Below, one piece after another: positions 1 through 9,893 of a stretch of 64,000 nucleotides of DNA; position 1 is the stretch's first letter; the number at the start of each line of letters is the position of its first letter. Under the pieces are notes generated by a model. It made no database searches, was not told the DNA's origin, and saw nothing but the letters and a program-made list of their open reading frames with translations. The translations under genes and the position numbers were made by a program. This stretch comes from Caulobacter sp. FWC2 (GTDB taxonomy: Bacteria; Pseudomonadota; Alphaproteobacteria; Caulobacterales; Caulobacteraceae), in assembly GCF_002742625.1 (NCBI RefSeq), contig NZ_PEBF01000002.1, positions 62,001 through 126,000 of the forward strand, in the 5' to 3' direction.

Positions 1-1481
1 CCTTCGCCAGGAGCGCTTTCCAAAGAGAGCGCGCCGCCGAGTTGAGCCGCCAGGCCATGGACCATGGATAGCCCAAGGCCGGTGCCGCGACCGATGCCCT
101 TCGTCGAAAAGAAAGGCTCGGTCGCCTTGACCCGAGTGGCCTCGTCCATGCCCACACCCGTATCGTGGACGCAGAGCTGCAAGTACCGCCCGGGCCTCAG
201 CTCGGATCCATGTTGGTGGTGAAAAGTCTCCAGCCCCACATGGATCGTGAGCACCCCGCCCTCCGGCATGGCGTCTCGGCCATTCACCGCCAGGTTCAAC
301 AACGCCATCTCAAGCTGGTTGGCGTCGGCCACCGCCGAGGGCAGGTCGGACTCCAAGTCGTACGAAATCCGGACCCGTGGGCCCACTGTGCTCGCCAGCA
401 GGCTCTCCATACCCAGGACCAGCGCCGCTAGGTCAATCGGCTGGGGTTGCAGGGGCTGACGCCGTGCGAAACCCAACAGCCGCTGCACCAGGGTCTTGGC
501 GCGCTCGGCTGATTGGAGCGCACCATCGATCATGCGCCGCGATCGCTGATCCCCAACGCCCTTGCGCTGGAGCATGTCCAGGCTGCCGATGATCGGCATC
601 AGGAGATTATTGAAGTCGTGGGCCACGCCGCCGGTCAGCTGTCCCATCGCGTCCATTTTCTGGCTGTGCCGAAGCATCTCGTCGCGACGGAGCTCTTCGG
701 TGATGTCGCGGCCCACCGTATAGAAGATGCCTGATGCGGAGGCCGCGTCAGGCACCGCCGACCAGGCGAATGCGATAGCTTCGCCATCGGCCTTGAGGAG
801 CCTGACGTGAAACTGATGCGCCGCTTCGCCTCTCGCCAAGGCGGCCACCACCTCGGCGGTCGTCCCAAGGTCATCGGGGTGGATGATCTCGGAAAACGGC
901 CGCGTAAGCAGCTCTTCCTCCGTGCGCCCCAGAACGTGCGACCAAGCCGGGTTGACCGACTTGAGGTAGCCGTCGGTCGTCGCGACGCCGAACAAGTCTC
1001 GTGAGAGTTCGAACAGGCGCTGTCGCTGCTCGGTGTTTTGGCGCTCCGCCAGCACCTGAATGGTGGTCTCCAAGCAGGAGCAGAACATTCCTCCGATCCG
1101 CCCGTCGTCATCGCGCACCGGCGAATAGGAGAAGGTCCACCAAGTCTCCTCCAGGAAACCGCGGCGGTTCATGGTGAGCGGCAGGTTCTCGGACCAGGTG
1201 GCTTCGTCAGCCAGGGCGCGGTCCACCAGCGGCTTGATGTCATCCCAGATGTCCCACCACACTTGCTGAAACGGGCGTCCCAGCGCGCCGGGGTGCTTGT
1301 CGCCGAGAATCTCCGCGTAGGCGTCGTTGTAGAGAAACGTAAGTTCGGGGCCCCAGGCGATGAACATGGGCTGTCGAGACCCGAGCGCGATGCTCAAGGC
1401 TGTCTGGAGCGCGCGAGGCCATGACGCCATCGGCCCGATTGGCGTTGCGGTCCAATCGAACGCTTGATGGCGCTGCCTCAT
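1..1481 (-). CDS. PAS-PAS sensor histidine kinase (C-terminus cut by window edge)
   Basis: This reading frame is open from an ATG at 1481 (reverse strand) to the window edge, about 493 residues without a stop. The N-terminal third is a PAS-like region (AWGPELTFLYNDAY, then WWTFSYSPVRDDDG). A second PAS follows (GVATTDGYLKSVNPAW ... YTVGRDITEE). Next comes a HisKA segment with the phospho-acceptor histidine in GQLTGGVAHDFNN and a GHKL ATPase with N box (LLNLAVNGRDAMPEGG), G1 box (DTGVGMDE) and G2 box (GTGLGLSMVHG). No transmembrane segment is visible, so it is probably a cytosolic sensor autokinase; a C-terminal receiver domain, common in this family, could lie outside the window. The ligand is unknown. 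TTG at 1484 is an alternative start. Function is from family knowledge; the motifs are seen directly. Confidence 0.85.
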   Translation of the reverse strand, partial: MRQRHQAFDWTATPIGPMASWPRALQTALSIALGSRQPMFIAWGPELTFLYNDAYAEILGDKHPGALGRPFQQVWWDIWDDIKPLVDRALADEATWSENLPLTMNRRGFLEETWWTFSYSPVRDDDGRIGGMFCSCLETTIQVLAERQNTEQRQRLFELSRDLFGVATTDGYLKSVNPAWSHVLGRTEEELLTRPFSEIIHPDDLGTTAEVVAALARGEAAHQFHVRLLKADGEAIAFAWSAVPDAASASGIFYTVGRDITEELRRDEMLRHSQKMDAMGQLTGGVAHDFNNLLMPIIGSLDMLQRKGVGDQRSRRMIDGALQSAERAKTLVQRLLGFARRQPLQPQPIDLAALVLGMESLLASTVGPRVRISYDLESDLPSAVADANQLEMALLNLAVNGRDAMPEGGVLTIHVGLETFHHQHGSELRPGRYLQLCVHDTGVGMDEATRVKATEPFFSTKGIGRGTGLGLSMVHGLAAQLGGALSLESAPGE

Positions 1482-2066
1482 CAACAGCCGCTGGGTGCTC
1501 TCCGGGGCGGTCAGCTGTCCCTCCTCGTCGTTGCCTAGTTCAACGCGCAGCCCTATCGCAGCGAAGGATAAATCCAGCCCCTACTGTCTAGTTCCACCAG
1601 GGATTTGCGGCCCCATGTCCTATGCGGAGGTGAGCTCGGAGACGGTTGGCTATGTATGAATGGAAATCCAGTAAGGACCTGAGACGCCATTTTCACCCGG
1701 CCACCGACGGACTAACGTCCTTTACCTTGCTATGCGGCAGGATGCGCGGCGCGGTGGTGTCACATTTGCGCTCAAGGGTGAAGTGGAGGATGGGCCGAAC
1801 AGCCCGGATCACCAGCACTGTGCTCGACGCCTGGCTTCGACGCACTTTGCCAGTCGCAGCAATTGCGATCAGCCAGTCGCACGATTGGAGTCAGAAAATC
1901 GTGAAAACCCGGAACGACGTGGCAACAGATCCAAGGCGGGCTGCGACTCGCAGCTATCGGAGTCAGGGACAACATAAAAATAAAATCCGCCAATATAACG
2001 ATATTTCACGTCTAATTAAGATTATCGGCAGAAAGGGCTGCTGGCCGCCGTCGAGACCCATGCTAC
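1482..2066. other. Gene-poor stretch of about 585 bases
   Basis: No reading frame here has protein-like composition or a recognisable motif. The part around 1970-2035 is clearly richer in A/T than its surroundings. It could hold a promoter, or be sequence left by the rearrangements that produced the neighbouring gene remnants. Nothing further can be supported. Confidence 0.5.
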
Positions 2067-2335
2067 TCAATAGCGAACGTGAATCTCGAGCGACACCGTC
2101 CTTGGCCAATGAGGTGTGCTCTGCCCAGATAGCTTCAGCGTGAAGGGATTGCCATAGGCGAAGGTATCACCGGCGCTGTCGAACAGATTGTCGATCGCCA
2201 AGCCTAGGCTGAGACGATCCGACCACAGCCGCGCGGCGAGACGCGTCGTGGCGTAACCGCCCATGGTGGGGGCCGTCGCGCTGTCAAAACTCAAGCGTGA
2301 ATGACCGACATAGGCCGCCCGCGCGTCCACACCCG
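2067..2335 (-). pseudogene. TonB-dependent receptor, C-terminal barrel fragment
   Basis: About 88 residues read like the last strands of a TonB-dependent outer-membrane receptor: RLSLGLAIDNLFDSAGDTFAYGNPF followed by a final strand ending LEIHVRY, with an aromatic last residue as usual for beta-barrels. The plug domain, TonB box and most of the 22-strand barrel are missing. The upstream edge runs straight into the dnaB remnant, so the fragment has no start of its own and is almost certainly dead. It marks a recombination junction near 2335. Confidence 0.7.
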
Positions 2336-3469
2336 GTTGCCGAAGCGGGTGGTGTCGCTATCGAAGGATAGCCGCACGGTGCCGATGGGGCCGTGACGCT
2401 GCTTGGCGATGATCACCTCGGCCAAGCCTTGTAGGCGGTCCATCTCGTCGCGCCAGGCCAAGTGCTCGGGAGTCGACCACGACCAGGTCCAGGCCGTGCT
2501 GGCGCTTCAGGCGACGGGCCCGGGCGGTCAGCTTGGCGATCGAGATACCACCGGTGGCGTCGATGAACAGCGGCGCTTCCTGCAGCTCCATGGCCGCGTC
2601 GCGGACCCGGCCGTACTCCGACGCGTCGATCTCGCCCTTGCGGAGCTTGTCGCCCGACACGCCGGAGGCGTCGGCCAGCATACGCAGGGCCAGCTGCTCG
2701 GCGCTCATTTCCAGCGAGTAGAAGGCCACACGCCGCCGCTGACCGTCTTCTTGGTGCCGTCCGGCTGGGGCTCCCAGGCGTACTTCTTGGCAATGTTGAA
2801 GGCGATGTTGGTCGCCAGCGCCGTCTTACCCATCGACGGACGGCCGGCCAGCACGACCAAGTCGGAGGGGTGGAGGCCGCCGATCTTCTGGTCCAGGTCG
2901 ATCAGGTCGGTCGCGACGCCCGACATGCCGCCCTCGTGGCTGTAGGCCTCGGCGGTCATTTCCACGGCGCCGCGCAGGGCGTCGCCGAACGACACGAAGC
3001 CCGAGGAGGTCGCGCCGCTTTCGGCCAGGCTGTAGAGGCTCTGTTCCGCCGACTCGATCTGGTCGCGGGCGCTGCGCTTCTCGTCGGTGGAGCCTTGCGC
3101 TGCCGTGGCGATGTCGCCGCCGATGCGGATCAGCTCGCGGCGCAGCGAGAGGTCGAAGATCACGCGGGCGTAGTCGCCGGCATTGGCCGCTGGCGGGGCG
3201 CGATCCAGCAGGTCGGCCAGGTAGCGCAGGTCGCCCAGCTCCTCGAAGGCGGCGTCCTTCTTGAACTCGTCGGCCAGCAGGATCGGCTCGGCCAGCTGGC
3301 CCTTGCGGACATGGGTCTCGATCGACTGGAACAGGCGCTGGTGGAAGGGCTCGTAGAAGCAGCGCGCCTGCAGGCTGTCGGTCAGGCGCTCGTAGGCGGC
3401 GTTGTCGTAGAGCAGGACGCCGAGCAGCGCCTGCTCGGCTTCCATGTTGTGGGGCGCTCTGTTGGACAC
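2336..3469 (-). pseudogene. dnaB: Replicative DNA helicase DnaB, degraded copy
   Basis: The first 250 residues match the DnaB N-terminal domain and the start of the RecA-like domain (APHNMEAEQALLGVLLYD near the start, Walker A GRPSMGKTA). Near 2730 one G is missing, so ...SGGV is followed out of frame by VAFYSLEMSAEQLA. A second lesion at about 2475 joins GLDLVVVD (Walker B region) directly to PEHLAWRDEMDRLQG, removing roughly 85 codons that carry the sensor and arginine-finger region. The copy then ends at RLSFDSDTTRFGN where the TonB-receptor fragment starts. It cannot encode an active helicase. The functional chromosomal dnaB must be elsewhere. The start codon would be GTG at 3469, which lacks the usual leading residues of DnaB. 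Confidence 0.85.
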
Positions 3470-3559
3470 CCAAGAGAACTACGCGTTCACAATTCAAATC
3501 AAACCACATTATCGGGCCGACAAAGGCAAGAAGCGTGGACCACGTCAGAAGTGCGTGAC

Positions 3560-4219
3560 CTAGTGGCACGACGCTGAAGCGTTTTCCAATTCGGTGGCGA
3601 GGCTCTGCGCTAGGCTGATGAATGTGTTGAGCGTGTCCAGACGCTCCAACCTTCTCTGCTCGTCGAGGCTCTTTTCATTGGCCTCTCCCGATTGCGACAC
3701 GAAGCGTATCACGACCCCGGCCGGTCCCTCATCTGCCATGGCGGCCTGCGCAAGGTCAGCCCACTCGCTGGCCGTCGAGGCGGAAGCTTCAACGGCTTGC
3801 CCCAGCGCAAGCCGGATGAGGTAGCGGGCGGTGTTGTCAACGCCTGACGCAAACTTGAGCCAACGATCAGCGGCTTCGGGCAAGACCTCTGACTTCGCCG
3901 CCCTGCGCGCATGGTGCGAATATCGAAATTCATTTCGCTCTGGATCGAGCGACTCCATCGCCCGCATGACCGGATCCATCTCCGCATAAGGTCTTGCTCG
4001 ATCTGGAAAACACGCATTGTGTCGCCAGAGTTCGAGAATGAGGTCGACGCAGGCTCGCTCCTCGGCGGACTTGGCTTGCGCGGAGGCGTTTTCAACCTTC
4101 GTGATCCGCTCGGCCAAAAGATGAGAGAGCCAAGCCGAGACGAGGTCGCCTTCGTCGTCAAGCTGTGCCGCGAGCTTCTTTCCCAGCTTTAGAACAGCTT
4201 CAGTGCGGGATTGCGACAC
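3560..4219 (-). CDS. Small partner protein downstream of the STAND NTPase (unknown)
   Basis: A 219-residue, mostly helical, acidic protein with no recognised domain, signal peptide or membrane segment. Its start lies 20 bases inside the 3' end of the giant STAND NTPase gene, which implies translational coupling and joint function. It carries many Ala/Glu/Leu residues and a C-terminal stretch (LDTLNTFISLAQSLATELENA) that could form a coiled coil. In nuclease-STAND defence loci a short downstream gene is often a regulator or accessory sensor, but nothing in the sequence proves this. I do not recognise the family. Confidence 0.7.
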   Translation of the reverse strand: MSQSRTEAVLKLGKKLAAQLDDEGDLVSAWLSHLLAERITKVENASAQAKSAEERACVDLILELWRHNACFPDRARPYAEMDPVMRAMESLDPERNEFRYSHHARRAAKSEVLPEAADRWLKFASGVDNTARYLIRLALGQAVEASASTASEWADLAQAAMADEGPAGVVIRFVSQSGEANEKSLDEQRRLERLDTLNTFISLAQSLATELENASASCH

Positions 4220-7200
4220 CGTCGAACCTCATCAAATAGTAGCGGACATAGGGCCAGGGGTAGGGTTCAAACCCGCCCTTTTTGACTTCGTAGCTCGGAA
4301 GTGGTCGCCTGATCGCGACGCGAAGGATCATGACCGTGCCGGGATTGGCCTCAAGCAAAGCCGCCGCAAATGGTCCGTTGCCAGACAGCCGCCAATGCGC
4401 GACCGATTCCTGTTCGCGCCCGTAACCCTGGACCGTTGACCAGCTTTCGCTTCTTAGGCGCTCCCCGCATTCCCCCCGCCAATTCCGCCCGTCCGCGTCA
4501 CCGGTGAGCGCCAAGGCGTCTCGCACGATGGCGTTCGGGACTGCTGCTGGGTACCTCAGATCGCCCGACCACGGATCAAATTCGTCAAGCCGGCGCGGCA
4601 GGCCAATGTCATCAACCCAACCGGTCAGCTTCGCGGCGGCGATTTCCACCGCCTCATCAGGCTCCGCGTCCGGCAGTCTGAAGCGCCCTGGATCCGGGGC
4701 GGTCTGCAACGCCGCCAAGAGCGCCAGCGCCGCCGGTTCCGATACCAGGGCGCTTTGGACATCGATCGTTTCGCGCTTGTCGTCGTGACCGTTCGACCAG
4801 TGCCCCCAAAGCACCAGGTCGCCCTCATGCGTGCGGAGTTGCCGGTCCAGATGCGCGGTATTCACCTCCCAGGGCCACGTGTCCCGATTGGTTTGTGGGT
4901 CAACACCTTCGATCAGGGCCGGATCGACACGATCCGACAACCACCGTCCGTCCGGACGGGTCAGGAGATGGTCCGCTAGCCAATCTTCGAAGTCGTCCTT
5001 ACTGGCGTGCTCATCGTGACCGACGGGCCGCTCCTGGAGCAGTTGGCCCGCCGAAAACATCATCGCATGGTAGCCATGATAGGCGGTCAGATCGTCGACC
5101 TTGGGGAAAGATCCGTGGGAATGGCTTGTCTCTTCGTCCCTGAACACGCTGCGGCTATGGCGTGCGTCTTCGCGCCAGCCACCGCGGGTCTTCCAACTCA
5201 TGATATCGCGGATCGCGTTCAACGCCCGCCGCTCAGCCCCGCGCTCGCTGACGCCAAAGATCCGGCCCATCGGCTTTAGCCAGTACGGACCGATGTCGAT
5301 GCCGAAATAGTAGCGATCGTCGCCGTCGGCCTCCTCATCCGCATCGTCCCCGCGATCGTCGACGTCCAGCTCGCGCCAACCTTTGTAAGTCTGGGTGGGA
5401 AACGGGGACCGGTTCACGGCTTCCAGATCCGTACTGGTGCCTAGGCGCCCTTCTGGTGTCTTCGCCCAGGATGTCAGCGCGTCAGCGGCGAAGGCCCGAA
5501 CAATGACGTGATGGGTCGAAAGCTGGGCCGTCAGCCACGGGACGAAGGGCGCCAGGCCTTCAGGCTTGTCGCGACCGCCCCTGGCAAGCCCGATCGCCAG
5601 CCATTGGCGAGCATGCCAGGCATAGAATTGAAGGCCCTGGTCGACAAACGCGCGCCCTTCCCCCTGCGTCGCGAGACTGGCGAGCGCCGCGGAAAATTCG
5701 CTCCAGTCAAGCTCGATCGCGGCGCGGACGACATGGGCGAATTCCCATCGTTCGGCGGCAATCGGAGACGCTAACCCCGCCCAAACGTAGCCGGCCAAGG
5801 CTTCAATCACCCCGCCCGCCGGAGCTAGCTCCGTACGCCATTCCCCGTCGCCGTCCTCGACCGTGAGCGTCGGTTCAAGGAGATCCAGGCCAAATTCCAA
5901 GGCTTCGTCGGCTTCGGCAGGCGCGAGTTGAAGGGAAAGCGGCTCGACCAGCTGGAAAAGCCCGCTTGAGCCGAAGATTTCCACCTGTTCGGCGTAGCCG
6001 GCCAGGCAGGCTTCCACCGCGTCCGCGCGGGTGAGCACCCCTTCCTCGAAAAGTGTCGCAAACCGTCGAGACCGGTTGAAGCCACTAAAGTAGATTTTTC
6101 CGGGCTCGCGCCGACAAAGCGCGAGTGCGACATCCTTCGCCGCGCTCCTGAACGCCGGCCGCTTCCACCAGGCCGACGATACGAACTGCAAGACCCGCTC
6201 AAGATCATAGAAGTCCAGATCGGGCCATTCGCCCAGCGCCCGGATCCACGCAGATTCTGCGCCAGGCGAAAGCCGAGCGACCGTCTGCTTGTAGAACTCG
6301 TCCAGTTCATAGGGCGCATCGTAGGTGCGCAGGCGTTTATAGGCGGCCAGAAGGGCGTTTGAGTCGGTGAGATCCACACCGTTGAAGAAGGTGCTCCAGT
6401 CGGGGGTGCGTCGCTCCCGAGGTTGATAGGTGTCGGCCTTCTCCGGCGCGGCGCGGCTGGCCGCCGTCCTGAAAGCCACCAGCCGCTCGACATCGGGAAA
6501 GTCGAACCCCTCCTCCGACGCCGTCTTGGCCAACTCCGTCCACCGCTCGGCATCGTAGGGGAAGGTCCGCATGTAGCGATAGGCGAGCTCGGCGCCGCTG
6601 CGCCGGCGCCACGATTGTTCACCACTGGCGAGGAACCCCTGCAGGATCTTGGGACGGTTCCACGCGATCTCCATGCCCGACAGGACGATTGGGGCGAGTG
6701 GCGGCAGTTGGCCATCGGCCACGAGCCGCCCGATCGCTTCTTCGAGCACCCGCCCCTTGTCGCCAAATTGCCGGTCGCGCCAGCGGCTCAGGATCGCCAG
6801 CACCGAGTTGGGGCAGAGCTTCGCCAGCGCCGCGACGGTGGTGTCCCAGTCGAAATACTTGTCCCGGGCCACGTATTCATAGACCAGCGCCGCCGCCCGC
6901 GAGAGCCGATAGGCCGTTTTGGATCGGGGATGTCCGGGCTCGGCGGCGGCGTGAGCAAGATGCAGGAGCGCTGTCCAGCGCTCGACATTCTCCTCACCGA
7001 CCCGATCGGCGATCGTGACACCCCGATCGAAATACGCCCCCGCCTCGGCGCGACTAGCGACATAGACGGCGCGCGCGAGCTTCATGAACGCCTCGGTGCG
7101 CGTCTCGGCCTGCTCACGGCTGCCTTCCAGGATCGCGCCAGCTTCGGCGGCGAAGTCGATGGCAAGGTTTTCCAGGCCGGGGGTGCGGCTCATCCGGCGG

Positions 7201-9893
7201 CAAATCCCCGTCAGGGTGTCGAGCTGAAGATATTCACCGCCCTTGGACTTCCACGCGATAAAGGGGTCGATGTAGACGGGATCAGTGGCCCGCGCGTCTG
7301 CCAGAAGATTCGCCCAGATCGAGGCGATCGCATTTCGAAGACCGTGGGTTTCCCGATAGCCCTGTCTGATCGCCGCCTCGCTCAGCTTGAGCGCTTCAGC
7401 GATCGCGGCCGGAAGATCCGCCGGCGACCGGCCGCACCGGACGGACGCCAACAGTTTCAGCCATGGCAGTAGGCCGCTGGCTTCCTGAGTGAAGATATCG
7501 GCGTCACCACTGCGTCCGTATGAACGGCCCTTATCCTCGATCTCCTTGCGGATACTGGCTGGGGCGACATCGACCAATTGCAGGTCCACATCGCGCAGCG
7601 TGGCTTCCAGGACGTAGGGGCGCAGGATCGCGGGGCGATTGACGCCGTACCGGCTGGTCAGGTCGGTAGGCGGTGTCTCCGGCAGATAGCGCCGCAGGAG
7701 TTTAGCCCACCGCTCATTGTCCGGCGGAAGATCCACGATCGCCAGTTCGACCGCATCGCTAACCGCGCCGAGCATGTCCCATCGATTGTCCCAGCCGCTA
7801 AATTCGCCCAGCTTGAGCCGTTCGAACGACAACAAGCGCATCAATCGCGCCAAGACGGGGGTTGGAAGGCTGCGGCCAGCGGCGCGCGCCGCCCGGGACA
7901 ACGCCAGCAAGAGCCAGACGTCGTTGCGCGCCGCGACCGCTAGTTCATCGAGGCGTTGGTACTCGCCAAGATCGACGAGTTGATCCGCCAGGAGTCGGCC
8001 TGCGGTGAACGATAGGGAGCGGTCGCGCCATCCCCGCAGGAATTTCGTGGCGCGCTTGGCGCCGCGCAAGCGCAGCTCGGCCAGGGCAATGGCGGCGCGA
8101 TCTTCGTCGGAAACGGTCTCTTCGCGACTCCAGTCATCTTCCTGACGCTCCTTGCGCGCCCAGGCCATGAACCATTCCGTGGCCATGCGCAGTCGGCTGC
8201 GGCCTTCGGCAGCCAGATCCTCCCGGCCTGACAAGATCGCCGCGTCGTAGGCGTGGTGGGATCCCATCCAGTCCGATCCGAAGGTGCGCCTCGACACCAG
8301 GTCCAGCACGCGGTCCGGCTCAAGCAAGGCCCCGGCCAGATGGATGTTGGACTGGAGCAGATCCTCCTGGCGATCTTCGCCGGCGGTTTCTCCCGCAGCC
8401 TTCAGCGCCAACTTGGCGGCGTCGGCGTAGGTCTTGTGGCGCAGGCAAGCCTTGAGCGCGAAGATCAGGCGACGCAGTTCGATGTCGCGCCGCTCGAGCG
8501 GATTGGCGGTCGGCAAGTCGTCGGCGGACAGGGCCAGGTCCACCAGTTCCTGACGGCGTCCCGCCTCCAGCATCAGGTGCGGCACGACGCCAGCGACATA
8601 GGCGTTCTCGACGGCCAAGGGCCGAAGGCGGTCCAAGAACACGGACAGGCTGGCCGCATCAGGCGCGTAGGTTTCGCGAAACCAGGTCTCGGCCGGCTCG
8701 TCGAGGAAATGAAGCGAGCCGCCCCGAACTGAAAGCGGCCGCCCCAAGTCGTAGGCGAACGTGCGGATCGCTCCTGCGTCCACCCCCGTCAAGCGCGCCA
8801 GTACGTCGATCGGCACGAGGGGACGCAGCACCGCCAGACCTCGACAGATGTCGTCGATCTGGTTGGCGTCGATGCTGTGCGAACTGGCCTTCAGACGGGC
8901 GATAGCCGATCCGAGGAGATCGCCGATCGCCCGTTCAATCGTCGTGGGATTGGGTCCCAGGTTCTGCAGCATCTGGCGCAGGGGCGCCTTGGCGTCCATG
9001 GCCAGGGCCTGGACGCGGGGGTTGTGATTGCTCAGATAGGCGAACTCGCCGACCTCGGCGTCGCTGGCGTCGGGATATTCGCGGCGAAGGTGCCGACCCG
9101 TTTCCGTCGGCGTGAACGGCGCCAGCAGGATCTGAACGGCGTCGATGGGCGCCTGGAGCTTGTCGCGGCGGTGACTGCGGCTGGTGAACACTAGGCGCAC
9201 TCCAGCCGGCATCGGCGCGTGCATCAGGTGACGCGCGAAGCTGGACGCCTCCCCGTCGGCCAGCGCGGCCATTTCGGCGTTGTCGGCCGCATCGATGATG
9301 ACGCAGAGCACCGCTGTCGGGTCAGCTGCGACCAACACCGTCACGGCCTGGGTCAGGCGATGGGTGAAGGCGCGCAGATAGGCCTTGATGTCGGCGTGCA
9401 CCGACGGGATCAGGGGGTGGCAAAGCCCTCGACCGGCCAACTCGTTGGCGATCTGGGTAAAGGCGTCTCGCGGTCGGTGTCGGAAGTTGTGGGCGCTGCG
9501 ATAGAGGCCATCGCCGAAGCAGTCGTAGTGAATTGCCAGCGAGCCGGCAGGCATCGTCGCGGCCAGCCGGGCGGCCAGAATGGATTTACCCACACCGCCG
9601 TCCGCATGGATCAGGATGGGCGTGGAAGACTCCCGGATCTGTCGGCGGATGTCGTCTTCTTGTTCGCGCGGAAACGCCTCGAGCCCACCTTTGACCAGAT
9701 TGGGGGCCGGAAGGAGATCGGCTTCATCGACCTTCAGGGCGCGCAGGACGTCATGGCGACGGATCGCCGGATCCTTGGCCGCCGTCGATAGGGCCTTCTG
9801 GGTGACCAGTTCCTTGAGCTGAACAGGCGCGTCCCAGTCTGCGTCCGGAGGTAGGCCTTCAAATCCTCCGCCAACAAGTTGCGCTGCGCCCAA
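4200..9893 (-). CDS. Giant STAND NTPase, putative anti-phage sensor (main part of a nuclease-STAND protein)
   Basis: About 1,880 residues. A P-loop NTPase lies at the N-terminus (Walker A GGVGKS near residue 99-104, Walker B-like VLCVIIDAADNAE, sensor-like VRLVFTSRSH), followed by some 1,500 residues of helical repeats typical of the sensor half of STAND proteins. The open frame begins with a TTG at 9893, but its first 14 residues are out-of-frame readthrough. Real homology appears to begin around PDADWDAPVQLKELV, directly continuing the nuclease frame that starts at 10456. Together they would make one protein of about 2,085 residues with the order nuclease - STAND - repeats, the architecture of AVAST (Avs) defence proteins. 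Such proteins oligomerise on binding a phage protein and activate the nuclease. Which Avs type, if any, cannot be told from inspection. Confidence 0.8.
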   Translation of the reverse strand: MGAAQLVGGGFEGLPPDADWDAPVQLKELVTQKALSTAAKDPAIRRHDVLRALKVDEADLLPAPNLVKGGLEAFPREQEDDIRRQIRESSTPILIHADGGVGKSILAARLAATMPAGSLAIHYDCFGDGLYRSAHNFRHRPRDAFTQIANELAGRGLCHPLIPSVHADIKAYLRAFTHRLTQAVTVLVAADPTAVLCVIIDAADNAEMAALADGEASSFARHLMHAPMPAGVRLVFTSRSHRRDKLQAPIDAVQILLAPFTPTETGRHLRREYPDASDAEVGEFAYLSNHNPRVQALAMDAKAPLRQMLQNLGPNPTTIERAIGDLLGSAIARLKASSHSIDANQIDDICRGLAVLRPLVPIDVLARLTGVDAGAIRTFAYDLGRPLSVRGGSLHFLDEPAETWFRETYAPDAASLSVFLDRLRPLAVENAYVAGVVPHLMLEAGRRQELVDLALSADDLPTANPLERRDIELRRLIFALKACLRHKTYADAAKLALKAAGETAGEDRQEDLLQSNIHLAGALLEPDRVLDLVSRRTFGSDWMGSHHAYDAAILSGREDLAAEGRSRLRMATEWFMAWARKERQEDDWSREETVSDEDRAAIALAELRLRGAKRATKFLRGWRDRSLSFTAGRLLADQLVDLGEYQRLDELAVAARNDVWLLLALSRAARAAGRSLPTPVLARLMRLLSFERLKLGEFSGWDNRWDMLGAVSDAVELAIVDLPPDNERWAKLLRRYLPETPPTDLTSRYGVNRPAILRPYVLEATLRDVDLQLVDVAPASIRKEIEDKGRSYGRSGDADIFTQEASGLLPWLKLLASVRCGRSPADLPAAIAEALKLSEAAIRQGYRETHGLRNAIASIWANLLADARATDPVYIDPFIAWKSKGGEYLQLDTLTGICRRMSRTPGLENLAIDFAAEAGAILEGSREQAETRTEAFMKLARAVYVASRAEAGAYFDRGVTIADRVGEENVERWTALLHLAHAAAEPGHPRSKTAYRLSRAAALVYEYVARDKYFDWDTTVAALAKLCPNSVLAILSRWRDRQFGDKGRVLEEAIGRLVADGQLPPLAPIVLSGMEIAWNRPKILQGFLASGEQSWRRRSGAELAYRYMRTFPYDAERWTELAKTASEEGFDFPDVERLVAFRTAASRAAPEKADTYQPRERRTPDWSTFFNGVDLTDSNALLAAYKRLRTYDAPYELDEFYKQTVARLSPGAESAWIRALGEWPDLDFYDLERVLQFVSSAWWKRPAFRSAAKDVALALCRREPGKIYFSGFNRSRRFATLFEEGVLTRADAVEACLAGYAEQVEIFGSSGLFQLVEPLSLQLAPAEADEALEFGLDLLEPTLTVEDGDGEWRTELAPAGGVIEALAGYVWAGLASPIAAERWEFAHVVRAAIELDWSEFSAALASLATQGEGRAFVDQGLQFYAWHARQWLAIGLARGGRDKPEGLAPFVPWLTAQLSTHHVIVRAFAADALTSWAKTPEGRLGTSTDLEAVNRSPFPTQTYKGWRELDVDDRGDDADEEADGDDRYYFGIDIGPYWLKPMGRIFGVSERGAERRALNAIRDIMSWKTRGGWREDARHSRSVFRDEETSHSHGSFPKVDDLTAYHGYHAMMFSAGQLLQERPVGHDEHASKDDFEDWLADHLLTRPDGRWLSDRVDPALIEGVDPQTNRDTWPWEVNTAHLDRQLRTHEGDLVLWGHWSNGHDDKRETIDVQSALVSEPAALALLAALQTAPDPGRFRLPDAEPDEAVEIAAAKLTGWVDDIGLPRRLDEFDPWSGDLRYPAAVPNAIVRDALALTGDADGRNWRGECGERLRSESWSTVQGYGREQESVAHWRLSGNGPFAAALLEANPGTVMILRVAIRRPLPSYEVKKGGFEPYPWPYVRYYLMRFDGVAIPH

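Noticed and set aside
1646..2143. A 165-codon frame on the plus strand
   Set aside because: Composition is low-complexity and Arg/Thr-rich with no motif; it also runs across the AT-rich gap into the receptor fragment.
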